Assembly: GCA_963995525.1 (NCBI GenBank)
Contig: OZ023209.1
Location: forward strand, 13,296,864-13,360,863
Direction: 5' to 3'
Length of the DNA: 64,000 nucleotides
Source of the DNA: Escarpia spicata
Lineage: Eukaryota > Annelida > Polychaeta > Sabellida > Siboglinidae
Shown here: positions 12,201 to 27,200 of the stretch, one piece after another
Numbering within the stretch: position 1 is the first letter of the stretch
How the letters are laid out: every line of letters begins with the position of its first letter
Program-made: the position numbers and the translations under genes
The notes under the pieces: model-generated
What the model was told of the DNA's origin: nothing
What the model saw: the letters and a program-made list of their open reading frames with translations, nothing else
The model's database searches: none

Positions 12201-15200
12201 TAACTTACCTTTGATCTATTTATTTGTTTACTACATCTAGCTTTACTAGACATTGTTATGCATTGTTAACATGTTTTGAAATATCACAAACAACCATAAA
12301 TCTGGCACTATATCAAATAAAACATATTATTATTAACAAAACATGTATGCTGAATGGAGAAAGATTTTCATTTCACCATGTTTCACACACGCTGTGTGTG
12401 GCACTGGCTTTAGTTGTAACAACAAATACGTTCTTTACTTCATAGTCGTAATAAACAAAACATAGACAGCATTGCTGTACCACAATTACTCAACTCTGAA
12501 CCAATGGCAGTTGCCAAACAGTAGTCTCCAATGGAATAACATCCTATTAAGCCAATTAACATAAAATCAGATTTATTTAAGGAAATCAAATTGTCACAAC
12601 TAATTTAAAACTATGCCTGCTAATTTACTCATAAGCATTTATGATGAAAAATTCTACCATAATAACAGCACAATTTTCATCATAAAGCAGCAGTTTATTG
12701 AGCAGCGAATAATGAATGTCATAAAGAACATGCCAAGTCACTCTTTTATATGCAAATGTCATCATACAGAAATACAAACTTATCAACACGCATCTAACAC
12801 ATGACTAAACATTAAGAAGACATGTTCCAAACAGACTACCAAGCTATTATTTTCAGTTACCTGTAAACAAATCTGGTAATCCACAAAATAACCAATCTAA
12901 TGAGGATCGTGACATTATAGAAACTGCTGCCATATTTTAACTTAAAACAAACAAAACTGCCTTTTGAAAATAAAACACTAAAGAATAAAACATATCAAAA
13001 TAACAGGTTGTCACTCTGGGTAGAGTTGATTCAAAAAGAAATAAAGCTAAATTTACTAAATATTATCAAAGAAACAACATGTATTTTCCACACAACCCGA
13101 AATGTCAAATATTAGATTATCAAAGAATCATTATCGGCAAATCACATGCAACAACATTTTCCCATGAAGAGGACTGATGAAAACCACTTTAATGTGCAAT
13201 TTTACGGCTTTGATGTTGTTGGTGGGCAAAGTGACACCAAATAAAGTGGTAACCCGTGTACTGGTTGCTTTATGAATCAGTCAAGTAATCCACTACAAAA
13301 TGTAGGGTGGTTGGTGTAACAGATTTTCAGTAAAATAAAACCCTGTACCATAGTTAGCTCAGTTGCAGAATGTAACTGAACTAAATCTTAGGTGAGTTTT
13401 GACTGGAAGATGAAGATGGAGAATGTTGTAAACCAGAAGACATTATTGGATTCACTCATGGAACACAGCAATCAGGTCATGCACAATTATACATGCACGC
13501 ACGCATATGCACACACATCAGACATGCATCCACGTGTTCACGCATTATTGCACACCAGCCATCTGCATGGCTTCAGCCAGTCTCGGTAGGATGCTGCTCA
13601 GCGAAACAATTCCTATAAGAACAGCCACGGTTTATTCCAACCAGGTTTGAAGCCATGCAAATTATTGTTCTTTCTAAAGACGACTGCATAAACAAGAACT
13701 AATAAATCAACTTTAGGACCCAAATGTGCAACATCTAAAATGTAAATGGATGACATTATATATGAGGCAGCTATTTTAATTTCTGACAATTAGACTATTA
13801 AGTAAGCGTTTCCCTTGGATGCAGTTAGTGCAGTATTTTGTTTCGATTTTACCTGCAGAATTAGTTTAGCAGCAGCGTTTATTTCCCCACCAAGCATTGC
13901 TAAAAGCTTCCCGCGATGCAGTAAATTACCCAACATGCATGTAAGCTACCCACGATGCACCTGAACTACCCAGGGTGCATCTCAGACTTACCAATGTTTC
14001 AATGATCTACCACTAAGAAAATGATCACAAGGTAATTTATCAAAGTGTTGTAGAAACTATTGAAAATAGTAAGCGACATAGATACATTAACTAGTATTCA
14101 GAGAAACATTTATATTATTGCCAGTAACACTGGTCCATGAATATGGTGGTTTCTATCCCACTTCTGACACCAATATATACTGTAAGCAAAACTTATTTAG
14201 AGTGAACAACACACAGAGTAAAATATTACGATTAAGACAGTCACGCTATCTAAAGAACAAACATTGATAGAAAGCATTTTTAAGCAGAACTAACTCGTAT
14301 ATTTTGCATTTTTTTAAGACAAATATCACACAGTGCAATAACCTTTAAAACAAATTTACAATACTATGAGAAAATATAAAGCAAATACGTGCAATGTGCA
14401 CCAAATGAACAATGTTGTGATAACAAAAACTGCCATTCAACGATGGTGAGATCAGATGTGTAGTTGCGTACCCAAGTGCTTCATCAAAGTATCTAACAGC
14501 TTTCTTCATGTTGATCTCACGTCCACACAACATCTCCAGCCACCCTTTGAGGGCAAGACCCTACAACCACACACATCAGTCTTCATTACCATAAAGCTTC
14601 AGGTGCCTAGTTTGTTGACTACCACCAGCTTCTTTCAGGTGCCTAGTTTGTTGACTACCACCAGCTTCTTTCAGGTGCCTAGTTTGTTGACTACCACCAG
14701 CTTCTGTCAGGTGCCTAGTTTGTTGACTACCACCAGCTTCTGTCAGGTTCCTGGATTGTAGACTTCAATCAACTTCTTTTTACATGATAATTACGTACGT
14801 AAAACACTGAGTTCATCTTACTGAATAATTATTTAACACAACTGCAATAATGTGACAAGTCATATTGTATTGTGGTATAAACTGTTTTTATTCAAACATT
14901 TTGACTGAGCAAATGCATTTTAATTTACCATGTTTAAAAACACACTTTGATCATTATCTGTCTAATTTAAATGTTGAGAGATAAATATTGTTTTTATGTC
15001 ACAGGCTTCTGATGTTGTTCTCCGCTAATTTCCCCCTCAGGTGTGAGGCTGGCCTCCACTCCCCTCTATCTTCCACTGCTGTCTCCACCAACAGTCTCCA
15101 CTCCCCTCTATCTTTCACTGCTGTCTCCACCAACAATCTCCACTCCCCTCTAACTTTCACTGCTGTCTCCACCAACAATCACCACTCCCCTCTAGCTTTC

Positions 15201-18200
15201 ACTGCTGTCTCCACCAACAGTCTCCACTCCCCTCTATCTTTCACTGCTGTCTCCACCAACAGTCTCCACTCCCCTCTATCTTTCACTGCTGTCTCCACCA
15301 ACAGTCTCCACTCCCCTCTATCTTTCACTGCTGTCTCCACCAACAATCACCACTCCCCTCTAGCTTTCACTGCTGTCTCCACCAACAGTCTCCACTCCCC
15401 TCTATCTTTCACTGCTGTCTCCACCAACAATCACCATTCCCCTCTAGCTTTCACTGCTGTCTCCACCAACAATCTCCACTCCCCTCTAACTTTCACTGCT
15501 GTCTCCACCAACAGTCTCCACTCCCCTCTATCTTTCACGGCTGTCTCCACCAACAGTCTCCACTCCCCTCTATATTTCACTGGTGTCTCCACCAACAGTC
15601 TCCACTCCCCTCTATCTTCCACTGCTGTCTCCACCAACAGTCTCCACTCCCCTCTATCTTTCACTGCTATATCCACCAACAGTCTCCACTCCCCTCTATC
15701 TTTCATTGCTGTCTCCACCAACACTCTCCACTCACCTTTATCTTTCACTGCTGTCTCCACCAACAGTCTCCACGCCTCTCTATCTTTCACTGCTGTCTCC
15801 ACCAACAATCACCACTCCCCTCTAGCTTTCACTGCTGTCTCCACCAACAGTCTCCACTCCCCTCTATCTTTCACTGCTGTCTCCACCAACAATCACCACT
15901 CCCCTCTAGCTTTCACTGCTGTCTCCACCAACAATCTCCACTCCCCTCTATCTTTCACGGCTGTCTCCACCAACAGTCTCCACTCCCCTCTAACTTTCAC
16001 TGCTGTCTCCACCAACAATCACCACTCCCCTCTATCTTTCACGGCTGTCTCCACCAACAGTCTCCACTCCCCTCTATCTTTCACTGCTGTCTCCACCAAC
16101 AGTCTCCACTCCCCTCTATCTTTCACTGTTGTCTCCACCAACAATCACCACTCCCCTGTAGCTTTCACTGCTGTCTCCACCAACAATCACCACCCCCTCT
16201 AACTTTCACTGCTGTCTCCACCAACAATCACCACTCCCCTCTAGCTTTCACTGCTGTCTCCACCAACAGTCTCCACTCCCCTCTATCTTTCATGGCTGTC
16301 TCCACCAACAGTCTCAACTCCCCTCTATATTTCACTGCTGTCTCCACCAACAGTCTCCACTACCCTCTATCTTCCACTGCTGTCTCCACCAACAGTCTCC
16401 ACTCCCCTCTAGCTTTCACTGCTGTCTCCACCAACAGTCTCCACTCCCCTCTATCTTTCACGGCTGTCTCCACCAACAGTCTCCACTCCCCTCTATATTT
16501 CACTGGTGTCTCCACCAACAGTCTCCACTCCCCTCTATCTTCCACTGCTGTCTCCACCAACAGTCTCCACTCCCCTCTATCTTTCATTGCTGTCTCCACC
16601 AACACTCTCCACTCACCTTTATCTTTCACTGCTGTCTCCACCAACAGTCTCCACTCCACTCTATCTTCCACTGCTGTCTCCACCAACAGTCTCCACTCCC
16701 CTCTATCTTTCATTGCTGTCACCACCAACAGTCTCCAATCCCCTCTATCTTTCACTGCTGTCTCTACCAACAGTCTCCACTCCCCTCTATCTTTCACTGC
16801 TATCTCCACCAACAGTCTCCACTCCCCTCTAGCTTTCACTGCTGTCTCCACCAACAGTCTCCACTCCCCTCTATATTTCACTGCTGTCTCCACCAACAGT
16901 CTCCACTCCCCTCTATCTTCCACTGCTGTCTCCACCAACAGTCACCACTCCCCTCTATCTTTCATTGCTGTCACCACCAACAGTCTCCAATCCCCTCTAT
17001 CTTTCACTGCTGTCTCTACCAACAGTCTCCACTCCCCTCTATCTTTCACTGCTATCTCCACCAACAGTCTCCACTCCCCTCTATCTTTCACTGCTATCTC
17101 CACCAACAGTCTCCACTCCCCTCTATCTTTCACTGCTCTCTCCACCAACAGTCTCCACCCCCCTCTATCTTTCACTGCTGTCTCCACCAACAGTCTCCAC
17201 TCCCCTCTATCTTTCACTGCTGTCACCACCAATAGTCTCCACTCCCCTCTATCTTTCACTGGTGTCTCCACCAACAGTCTACACTCCCCTCTATCTTTCA
17301 CTGCTGTCTCCACCAACAGTCTCCACCCCCTCTATCTTTCATTGCTGTCTCCACCAACAGTTTCCACTCCCTTCTATCTTTCACTGCTGTCTCCACCAAC
17401 AGTCTCCACTCACCTCTATCTTTCACTTCTGTCTCCACCAACAGTCTCCACTCCCCTCTATCTTTCACTGCTGTCTCCACCAACAGGCTCCACTCCCCTC
17501 TATATTTCACTGCTGTCTCCACCAACAGTCTCCACCCCCTCTATCTTTCACTGCTGTCTCCACCAACAGTCTCCACTCCTCTCTATCTTTCACTGCTGTC
17601 TCCACCAACAGTCTCCACTCCCCTCTATCTTCCACTGCTGTCTCCACCAACAGTCTCCACTCCCCTCTATCTTTCACTGCTGTCTCCACCAACAGTCTCC
17701 ACTCACCTCTATCTTCCACTGCTGTCTCCACCAACAGTCTCCACTCCCCTCTATCTTTCACTGCTGTCTCCACCAACAGTCTCCACTCCCCTCTATCTTT
17801 CACTGCTGTCTCCACCAACAGTCTCCACTCCCCTCTATCTTTCACTGCTGTCTCCACCAACAGTCTCCACTCCCCTCTATCTTTCACTGCTGTCTCCACC
17901 AACAGTCTCCACTCCCCTCTATCTTTCACTGCTGTCTCCACCAACAGTCTCCACTCCCCTCTATCTTTCACTGCTGTCTCCACCAACAGTCTCCACTCCC
18001 CTCTATCTTTCACTGCTGTCTCCACCAACACCAACAGTCTCCACTCCTCTCTATCTTTCACTGCTGTATCCACCAACAGTCTCCACTCCCCTCTATCTTT
18101 CACTGCTGTATCCACCAACAGTCTCCACTCCCCTCTATCTTTCACTGCTGTCTCCACCAACAGTCTCCACTCCCCTCTATCTTTCACTGCTGTCTCCACC

Positions 18201-21200
18201 AACAGTCTCCACTTCCTCTCTATCTTTCACTGCTGTCTCCACCAACAGTCTCCACTCCCCTCTATCTTCCACTGCTGTCTCCACCAACAGTCTCCACTCC
18301 CCTCTATCTTTCACTGCTGTCTTCACCAACAGTCTCCACTCCCCTCTATCTTTCACTGCTCTCTTCACCAACAGTCTCCACTCCCCTCTATCTTTCACTG
18401 CTCTCTTCACCAACAGTCTCCACTCCCTCCCTATCTTTCATTCTCATTCGTCAATCCTCTCCCAATCACTCCAAAAGTTCTCCTTTCAAAGTGTTTCCAT
18501 TACATTCTAGGTTCTCCTCACCTCCTTCTCCATTCCATTCTCTGAGCATCTGCTTTCTTTGCCAACTTACACCCATTTGCTCCACTTCTTAAAGTTCTCC
18601 TTTTTTATTCACATTTTTACTCACACAGAAAGAAACATCTGCCATTCACACCAGGGGCTTAGCCAGAGAGGCCTCTGCCTGTCTTCAAGACTGGGTAGTC
18701 TGGCAGATGACTACCCAAGATGAGTAATTACAACTGATAAGAATTTAGAGGGGGCCTCCTGGTAACTAGATTAATTAATAGTTCCAAGTCTAGGGGCCCA
18801 CACTAGTGACTATCATTGGCACAACTAAGCCGTTCGCATGCTAAAAGGTCCATTTTTGATTAAATCAAGACTGCAAAAAAATGATTTCTGACTAAGAATC
18901 TGATTCACACAGCTCTTCCACTACACGGGGCATCACCCACCTGCTTGGAGGCTGGAGCCATCTTGAGCATACGGTCGACATACTCCCGTGCCTTGTCATA
19001 TTTACCAACGTGGAACAGAAACAAACCGGCAAAGTAGAGGCCCTAAAACACAACAAATCATCCATCTCAGTTAAACCTCAGCGGGTCAGTCCATCATGGA
19101 TCTAGTTCTTGGACGTGCTTGTTTCTCAAATCAAATGATTGACTTCGACTGTTACATCTGGTGATTGACTTTGGTTGTTACATCTGGTGATTGACTTTGG
19201 TTGTTACATCTGGTGACTGACTTTGATTGTTACATCTGGTGATTGACTATGATTGTTACATCTGGTGATTGACTTTGGTTGTTACACCTGGTGGTTGACT
19301 TTGAGTGTTACATCTGGTGATTGACTTTGGTTGTTACATCTGGTGATTTACATTGATTGTTACATATGGTGATTGACTTTGGTTGTTACATCTGGTGATT
19401 GACTTTGGTTGTTACATCTGGTGATTGACTTTGGTTGTTACACCTGGTGATTGACTTTGATTATTACATCTGGTGATTGACTTTGGTTGTTAAATCTGGT
19501 GATTGACATTGATTGTTACATATGGTGATTGACTTTGGTTGTTATATCTGGTGATTGACTTTGGTTGTTACATCTGGTGATTGACTTTGGTTGTTACATC
19601 TGGTGATTGACTTTGGTTGTTACACCTGGTGATTGACTTTGGTTGTTAAATCTGGTGATTGACATTGATTGTTACATATGGTGATTGACTTTGGTTGTTA
19701 CATGTGGTGATTGACTTTGGTTGTTACATGTGATGACTGACTTTGGTTGTTACATCTGGTGACTGACTTTGGTTGTTACATCTGGTGACTGACTTTGGTT
19801 TTTACATCTGGAGATTGACTTTGGTTGTTACATCTGGTGATTGACTTTGGTTGTTACATCTGGTGATTCTCTCAAGTCAACTGCTGGGCCGACATTCAGC
19901 CTTCAACCCACTCAACTTGTCAACCATGTAGTTTTTGCGTGAACAAAAAATGTCAACAACATCAACACAGAAACGTGCTTAATTATATAACGTATTCATA
20001 TGAATATCTAATGCTTAAGAAAGCAATAAATTAATTAATAGATAGATCGGATTTTTGCAAAAATATTTATATGAGATGAAGAAATAATTTGATTGTCATG
20101 TGAATAATCCAATTTTGAGGATCATTTGAAGAAATGTTGGCCTTCGAGTTTATAAAAATAGTTGGTAATTTGTCAGGTGATTTCTGCAAAACTACATAAA
20201 AACGGTTGCACAAACAAGCTGGCATATTGTATTTAGTACTAGGTATGTTTGATTCTTTCCACACGAAATGTGAAATGGAGAAAAAATCATAGACTATAAA
20301 TGTAAAATAAATTCCTACCTTTTCCCCGGCTTGTTTTCGTTCCTCCTTCAACTTGGCGTCCAACAGCTGAATGGCTTCTCTATCTGAACAACAATGTCAT
20401 AAATTTACATTTATGATCAACATCCAGGCACGCTCACTACAGTTCAAACACACCACTGTAATTGTAATAAACTAAAACAAACACTTTTATGAGAGCAGAT
20501 ACCTGGTTCAATCTCTTTATATTGTTGTGTTATGTGACTGAATTACTGGGACAAAATCCTGCAGCTATTTCTCACAGGCAGCGGGAGTATATTGATGCCC
20601 ACGAGTACCATGCTATATCTTAATAAAAGGAATTTTCATTATCAAATGTATAAATCTCAGTGCGAGTCTGTCTGTCTGTTACTTATACAAGGCCGCATTT
20701 CTTGGCTGATCTGGACACAACTTTGCACCCTTATCCAGGGACATAACCACAGACAAGGGTTAGTGGGATGTGGAACTACTAAACTGGTTTATGCTTCATA
20801 GATTGGACGAAACACATTGCATAGAAACATAACTTGGAACAATCCTATAAATGCACATATAATGTTGCAAACAATTTCATGTAGTAACTATGCAGGGTAA
20901 TACGCCTTCAAATGACTGCATGGAAACATGCATACGTCAGTGCTTTCCTATGACACAACTATGACATGGTTAGTGTGCGTAAAACATGCATACGTCAGTG
21001 CTTTCCTACGACACAACTATGACATGGTTAGTGTGCGTAAAACATGCATACGTCAGTGCTTTCCTACGACACAACTATGACATGGTTAGTGTGCGTAAAA
21101 CATGCATACGTCAGTGCTTTCCTACGACACAACTATAACATGGTTAGTGTGCGTAAAACATGCATATGTCAGTGCTTTCCTACGACACAACTATGACATG

Positions 21201-24200
21201 GTTAGTGTGCGTAAAACATGCATACGTCAGTGCTTTCCTACGACACAACTATGACATGGTTAGTGTGCGTAAAACATGCATACGTCAGTGCTTTCCTACG
21301 ACACAACTATAACATGGTTAGTGTGCGTAAAACATGCATATGTCAGTGCTTTCCTATGACACAACTATGACTTGGTTAGTGTGCGTAAAACATGCATATG
21401 TCAGTGCTTTCCTATGACACAACTATGACTTGGTTAGTGTGCGTAAAACATGCATGTGTCAGTGCTTTCGTATGACACAACTATGACATGGTTAGTGTGC
21501 GTAAAACATGCATGTGTCAGTGCTTTCCTATGACACAACTATGACATGGTTAGTGTGCGTAAAACATGCATATGTCAGTGCTTTCCTATGACACAACTAT
21601 GACATGGTTAGTGTGCATAAAACATGCATATGTCAGTGCTTTCCTATGACACAGCTATGACATGGTTAGTGTGCATAAAACATGCATATGTCAGTGCTTT
21701 CCTATGACACAGCTATGACATGGTTAGTGTGCGTAAAACATGCATATGTCAGTGCTTTCCTATGACACAGCTATGACATGGTTAGTGTGCGTAAAACAGG
21801 CATATGTCAGTGCTTTCCTATGACACAACTATGACATGGTTAGTGTGCATAAAACATGCATATGTCAGTGCTTTCCTATGACACAGCTATGACATGGTTA
21901 GTGTGCGTAAAACATGCATATGTCAGTGCTTTCCTATGACACAACTATGACATGGTTAGTGTGCGTAAAACATGCATATGTCAGTGCTTTCCTACGACAC
22001 AACTATGACATGGTTAGTGTGCGTAAAACATGCATATGTCAGTGCTTTCCCATGACACAATTATGACATGGTTAGTGTGCGTAAAACATGCATACGTCAG
22101 TGCTTTCCTATGACACAACTATGACATGGTTAGTGTGCATAAAACATGCATATGTCAGTGCTTTCCTACGACACAACTATGACATGGTTAGTGTGCGTAA
22201 AACATGCATATGTCAGTGCTTTCCTATGACACAACTATGACATGGTTAGTGTGCGTAAAACATGCATTGTCAGTGCTTTCCTATGACACAATTATGACAT
22301 GGTTAGTGTGCGTAAAACATGCATATGTCAGTGCTTTCCTATGACACAACTATGACATGGTTAGTGTGCATAAAACATGCATATATCAGTGCTTTCCTAT
22401 GACACAATTATGACATGGTTAGTGTGCATAAAACATGCATATGTCAGTGCTTTCCTATGACACAATTATGACATGGTTAGTGTGCGTAAAACATGCATAT
22501 GTCAGTGCTTTCCTATGACACAATTATGACATGGTTAGTGTGCGTAAAACATGCATATGTCAGTGCTTTCCTATGACACAACTATGACATGGTTAGTGTG
22601 CATAAAACATGCATATGTCAGTGCTTTCCTATGACACAACTATGACATGGTTAGTGTGCGTAAAACATGCATACGTCAGTGCTTTCCTATGACACAACTA
22701 TGACATGGTTAGTGTGCGTAAAACATGCATACGTCAGTGCTTTCCTATGACACAACTATGACATGGTTAGTGTGCGTAAAACATGCATATATCAGTGCTT
22801 TCCTATGACACAACTATGACATGGTTAGTGTGCGTAAAACATGCATACGTCAGTGCTTTCCTATGACGCAACTATGACATGGTTAGTGTGCGTAAAACAT
22901 GCATATGTCAGTGCTTTCCTATGACACAACTATGACATGGTTAGTGTGCATAAAACATGCATACATCAGTGCTTTACTATGACATGGTTAGTGTGCGTAA
23001 AACATGCATATGTCAGTGCTTTCCTATGACACAGCTATGACATGGTTAGTGTGCGTAAAACAGGCATATGTCAGTGCTTTCCTATGACACAACTATGACA
23101 TGGTTAGTGTGCATAAAACATGCATATGTCAGTGCTTTCCTATGACACAGCTATGACATGGTTAGTGTGCGTAAAACATGCATATGTCAGTGCTTTCCTA
23201 TGACACAACTATGACATGGTTAGTGTGCGTAAAACATGCATATGTCAGTGCTTTCCTACGACACAACTATGACATGGTTAGTGTGCGTAAAACATGCATA
23301 TGTCAGTGCTTTCCTATGACACAATTATGACATGGTTAGTGTGCGTAAAACATGCATACGTCAGTGCTTTCCTATGACACAACTATGACATGGTTAGTGT
23401 GCATAAAACATGCATATGTCAGTGCTTTCCTACGACACAACTATGACATGGTTAGTGTGCGTAAAACATGCATATGTCAGTGCTTTCCTATGACACAACT
23501 ATGACATGGTTAGTGTGCGTAAAACATGCATTGTCAGTGCTTTCCTATGACACAATTATGACATGGTTAGTGTGCGTAAAACATGCATATGTCAGTGCTT
23601 TCCTATGACACAACTATGACATGGTTAGTGTGCATAAAACATGCATATATCAGTGCTTTCCTATGACACAATTATGACATGGTTAGTGTGCATAAAACAT
23701 GCATATGTCAGTGCTTTCCTATGACACAACTATGACATGGTTAGTGTGCGTAAAACATGCATATGTCAGTGCTTTCCTATGACACAATTATGACATGGTT
23801 AGTGTGCGTAAAACATGCATATGTCAGTGCTTTCCTATGACACAATTATGACATGGTTAGTGTGCGTAAAACATGCATATGTCAGTGCTTTCCTATGACA
23901 CAACTATGACATGGTTAGTGTGCATAAAACATGCATATGTCAGTGCTTTCCTATGACACAACTATGACATGGTTAGTGTGCGTAAAACATGCATACGTCA
24001 GTGCTTTCCTATGACACAACTATGACATGGTTAGTGTGCGTAAAACATGCATACGTCAGTGCTTTCCTATGACACAACTATGACATGGTTAGTGTGCGTA
24101 AAACATGCATATATCAGTGCTTTCCTATGACACAACTATGACATGGTTAGTGTGCGTAAAACATGCATACGTCAGTGCTTTCCTATGACGCAACTATGAC

Positions 24201-27200
24201 ATGGTTAGTGTGCGTAAAACATGCATATGTCAGTGCTTTCCTATGACACAACTATGACATGGTTAGTGTGCATAAAACATGCATACATCAGTGCTTTACT
24301 ATGACATGGTTAGTGTGCGTAAAACATGCATATGTCAGTGCTTTCCTATGACACAACTATGACATGGTTAGTGTGCGTAAAACATGCATATGTCAGTGCT
24401 TTCCTATGATGCAACTATGACATGGTTAGTGTGCGTAAAACATGCATACGTCAGTGCTTTCCTATGATGCAACTATGACATGGTTAGTGTGCATAAAACA
24501 TGCATATGTCAGTGCTTTCCTATGACACAACTATGACATGGTTAGTGTGCGTAAAACATGCATATGTCAGTGCTTTCCTATGACACAATTATGACATGGT
24601 TAGTGTGCGTAAAACATGCATATGTCAGTGCTTTCCTATGACACAACTATGACATGGTTAGTGTGCGTAAAACATGCATACGTCAGTGCTTTCCTACGAC
24701 ACAACTATGACATGGTTAGTGTGCATAAAACATGCATATGTCAGTGCTTTCCTATGACACAACTATGACATGGTTAGTGTGCGTAAAACATGCATATGTC
24801 AGTGCTTTCCTATGACGCAATTATGACATGGTTAGTGTGCGTAAAACATGCATATGTCAGTGCTTTCCTATGACACAGCTATGACATGGTTAGTGTGCAT
24901 AAAACATGCATATGTCAGTGCTTTCCTATGACACAACTATGACATGGTTAGTGTGCGTAAAACATGCATATGTCAGTGCTTTCCTATGACACAACTATGA
25001 CATGGTTAGTGTGCGTAAAACATGCATTGTCAGTGCTTTCCTACAACGTAACTATGACATGGTTAGTGTGCGTAAAACATGCATTGTCAGTGCTTTCCTA
25101 CAACGCAACTATGACATGGTTAGTGTGCGTAAAACATGCATATGTCAGTGCTTTCCTACGACACAACTATGACATGGTTAGTGTGCATAAAACATGCATA
25201 CGTCAGTGCTTTCCTATGACACAACTATGACATGGTTAGTGTGCGTAAAACATGCATACGTCAGTGCTTTCCTATGATGCAACTATGACATGGTTAGTGT
25301 GCGTAAAACATGCATACGTCAGTGCTTTCCTATGACACAACTATGACATGGTTAGTGTGCATAAAACATGCATATGTCAGTGCTTTCCTATGATGCAACT
25401 ATGACATGGTTAGTGTGCGTAAAACATGCATATATCAGTGCTTTCCTATGATGCAACTATGACATGGTTAGTGTGCGTAAAACATGCATATGTCAGTGCT
25501 TTCCTATGATGCAACTATGACATGGTTAGTGTGCGTAAAACATGCATATATCAGTGCTTTCCTATGATGCAACTATGACATGGTTAGTGTGCGTAAAACA
25601 TGCATACGTCAGTGCTTTCCTATGACACAACTATGACATGGTTAGTGTGCGTAAAACATGCATATATCAGTGCTTTCCTATGATGCAACTATGACATGGT
25701 TAGTGTGCGTAAAACATGCATACGTCAGTGCTTTCCTATGACACAACTATGACATGGTTAGTGTGCATAAAACATGCATATGTCAGTGCTTTCCTATGAC
25801 GCAACTATGACATGGATAGTGTGCGTAAAACATGCATATATCAGTGCTTTCCTATGATGCAACTATGACATGGTTAGTGTGCGTAAAACATGCATATGTC
25901 AGTGCTTTCCTATGATGCAACTATGACATGGTTAGTGTGCGTAAAACATGCATATATCAGTGCTTTCCTATGATGCAACTATGACATGGTTAGTGTGCGT
26001 AAAACATGCATATGTCAGTGCTTTCCTATGACGCAACTATGACATGGTTAGTGTGCGTAAAACATGCATATATCAGTGCTTTCCTATGATGCAACTATGA
26101 CATGGTTAGTGTGCGTAAAACATGCATATGTCAGTGCTTTCCTATGATGCAACTATGACATGGTTAGTGTGCGTAAAACATGCATATATCAGTGCTTTCC
26201 AACGATGCAACTATGACATGGTTAGTGTGCGTAAAACATGCATATGTCAGTGCTTTCCTATGATGCAACTATAACATGGTTAGTGTGCGTAAAACATGCA
26301 TATGTCAGTGCTTTCCAACGATGCAACTATGACATGGTTAGTGTGCGTAAAACATGCATATATCAGTGCTTTCCTATGATGCAACTATGACATGGGTAGT
26401 GTGCGTAAAACATGCATTGTCAGTGCTTTCCTACGACGCAACTATGACATGGTTAGTGTGCGTAAAACATGCATACGTCAGTGCTTTCCTATGATGCAAC
26501 TATGACATGGTTAGTGTGCGTAAAACATGCACTGTCAGTGCTTTCCTATGACATGACTAGTGTGCATAAAACTGCCAACTCACCGACTTGTTTGCTCTTC
26601 TTATGCCCAATGATGAGTGCGAGAGTAGAGCAGAGGTTTACGTCCTGTTTGTCCTTCATCGTGTCCAGTTCTCGCATTCCTTCCTGGACCCGCTCTGTAA
26701 ACAAATAAATACTTATATTCAAGATTCAATAACTTTATTGTCCATTTAAAACATTGCATTAAAGATGGAAATTTTCCTTTAAATACACACTTAAATGCCA
26801 GTAGTATAATTGCTACAACCTTTACGATTGGTAAAACACATTATGGTCAGCATTAAAAATCCGTAAAACATCATAATTAGCACTAAAGAATAAAAAATAA
26901 AACAAATTATAATACATAAATAAAACTCTCGTACCACAACATTTCATACATGTTCTGCTGTAAACAGTTTACTTAAAACTAGCATTTAAAATGGCAGAGG
27001 GAATAAACAACTTCTTAAACAGATTTTTCCTCACTAATGGCACTTTCGAACGTCTTGCTGACGGAAAGTTCTGGAAAGCTGCGTTGAGTGGATGGGCCGG
27101 GTCGTATAATATCTGAGTAGCTCTCCTTTTTAGAGCAACATTATAGAAACTGGACAGTTGTCTCTGATCACAGCCAATTAAGTTGCTAGCTAAGTTAACA

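Noticed and set aside
15054..18592. Large open frames (404, 766 and 526 codons) reading 14-residue repeats
   Set aside because: They are translations of a 42 bp minisatellite open in several frames on both strands, lying in an intron of a gene on the other strand. There is no non-repetitive domain and no conserved start.
18651..18810. hAT transposon suggested by CAGGGGCTTAGCCAGA
   Set aside because: No matching inverted terminus or 8 bp target duplication could be found nearby.
20916..26572. CRISPR-like array because of regularly spaced repeats
   Set aside because: Units are directly tandem without unique spacers, and the genome is eukaryotic.
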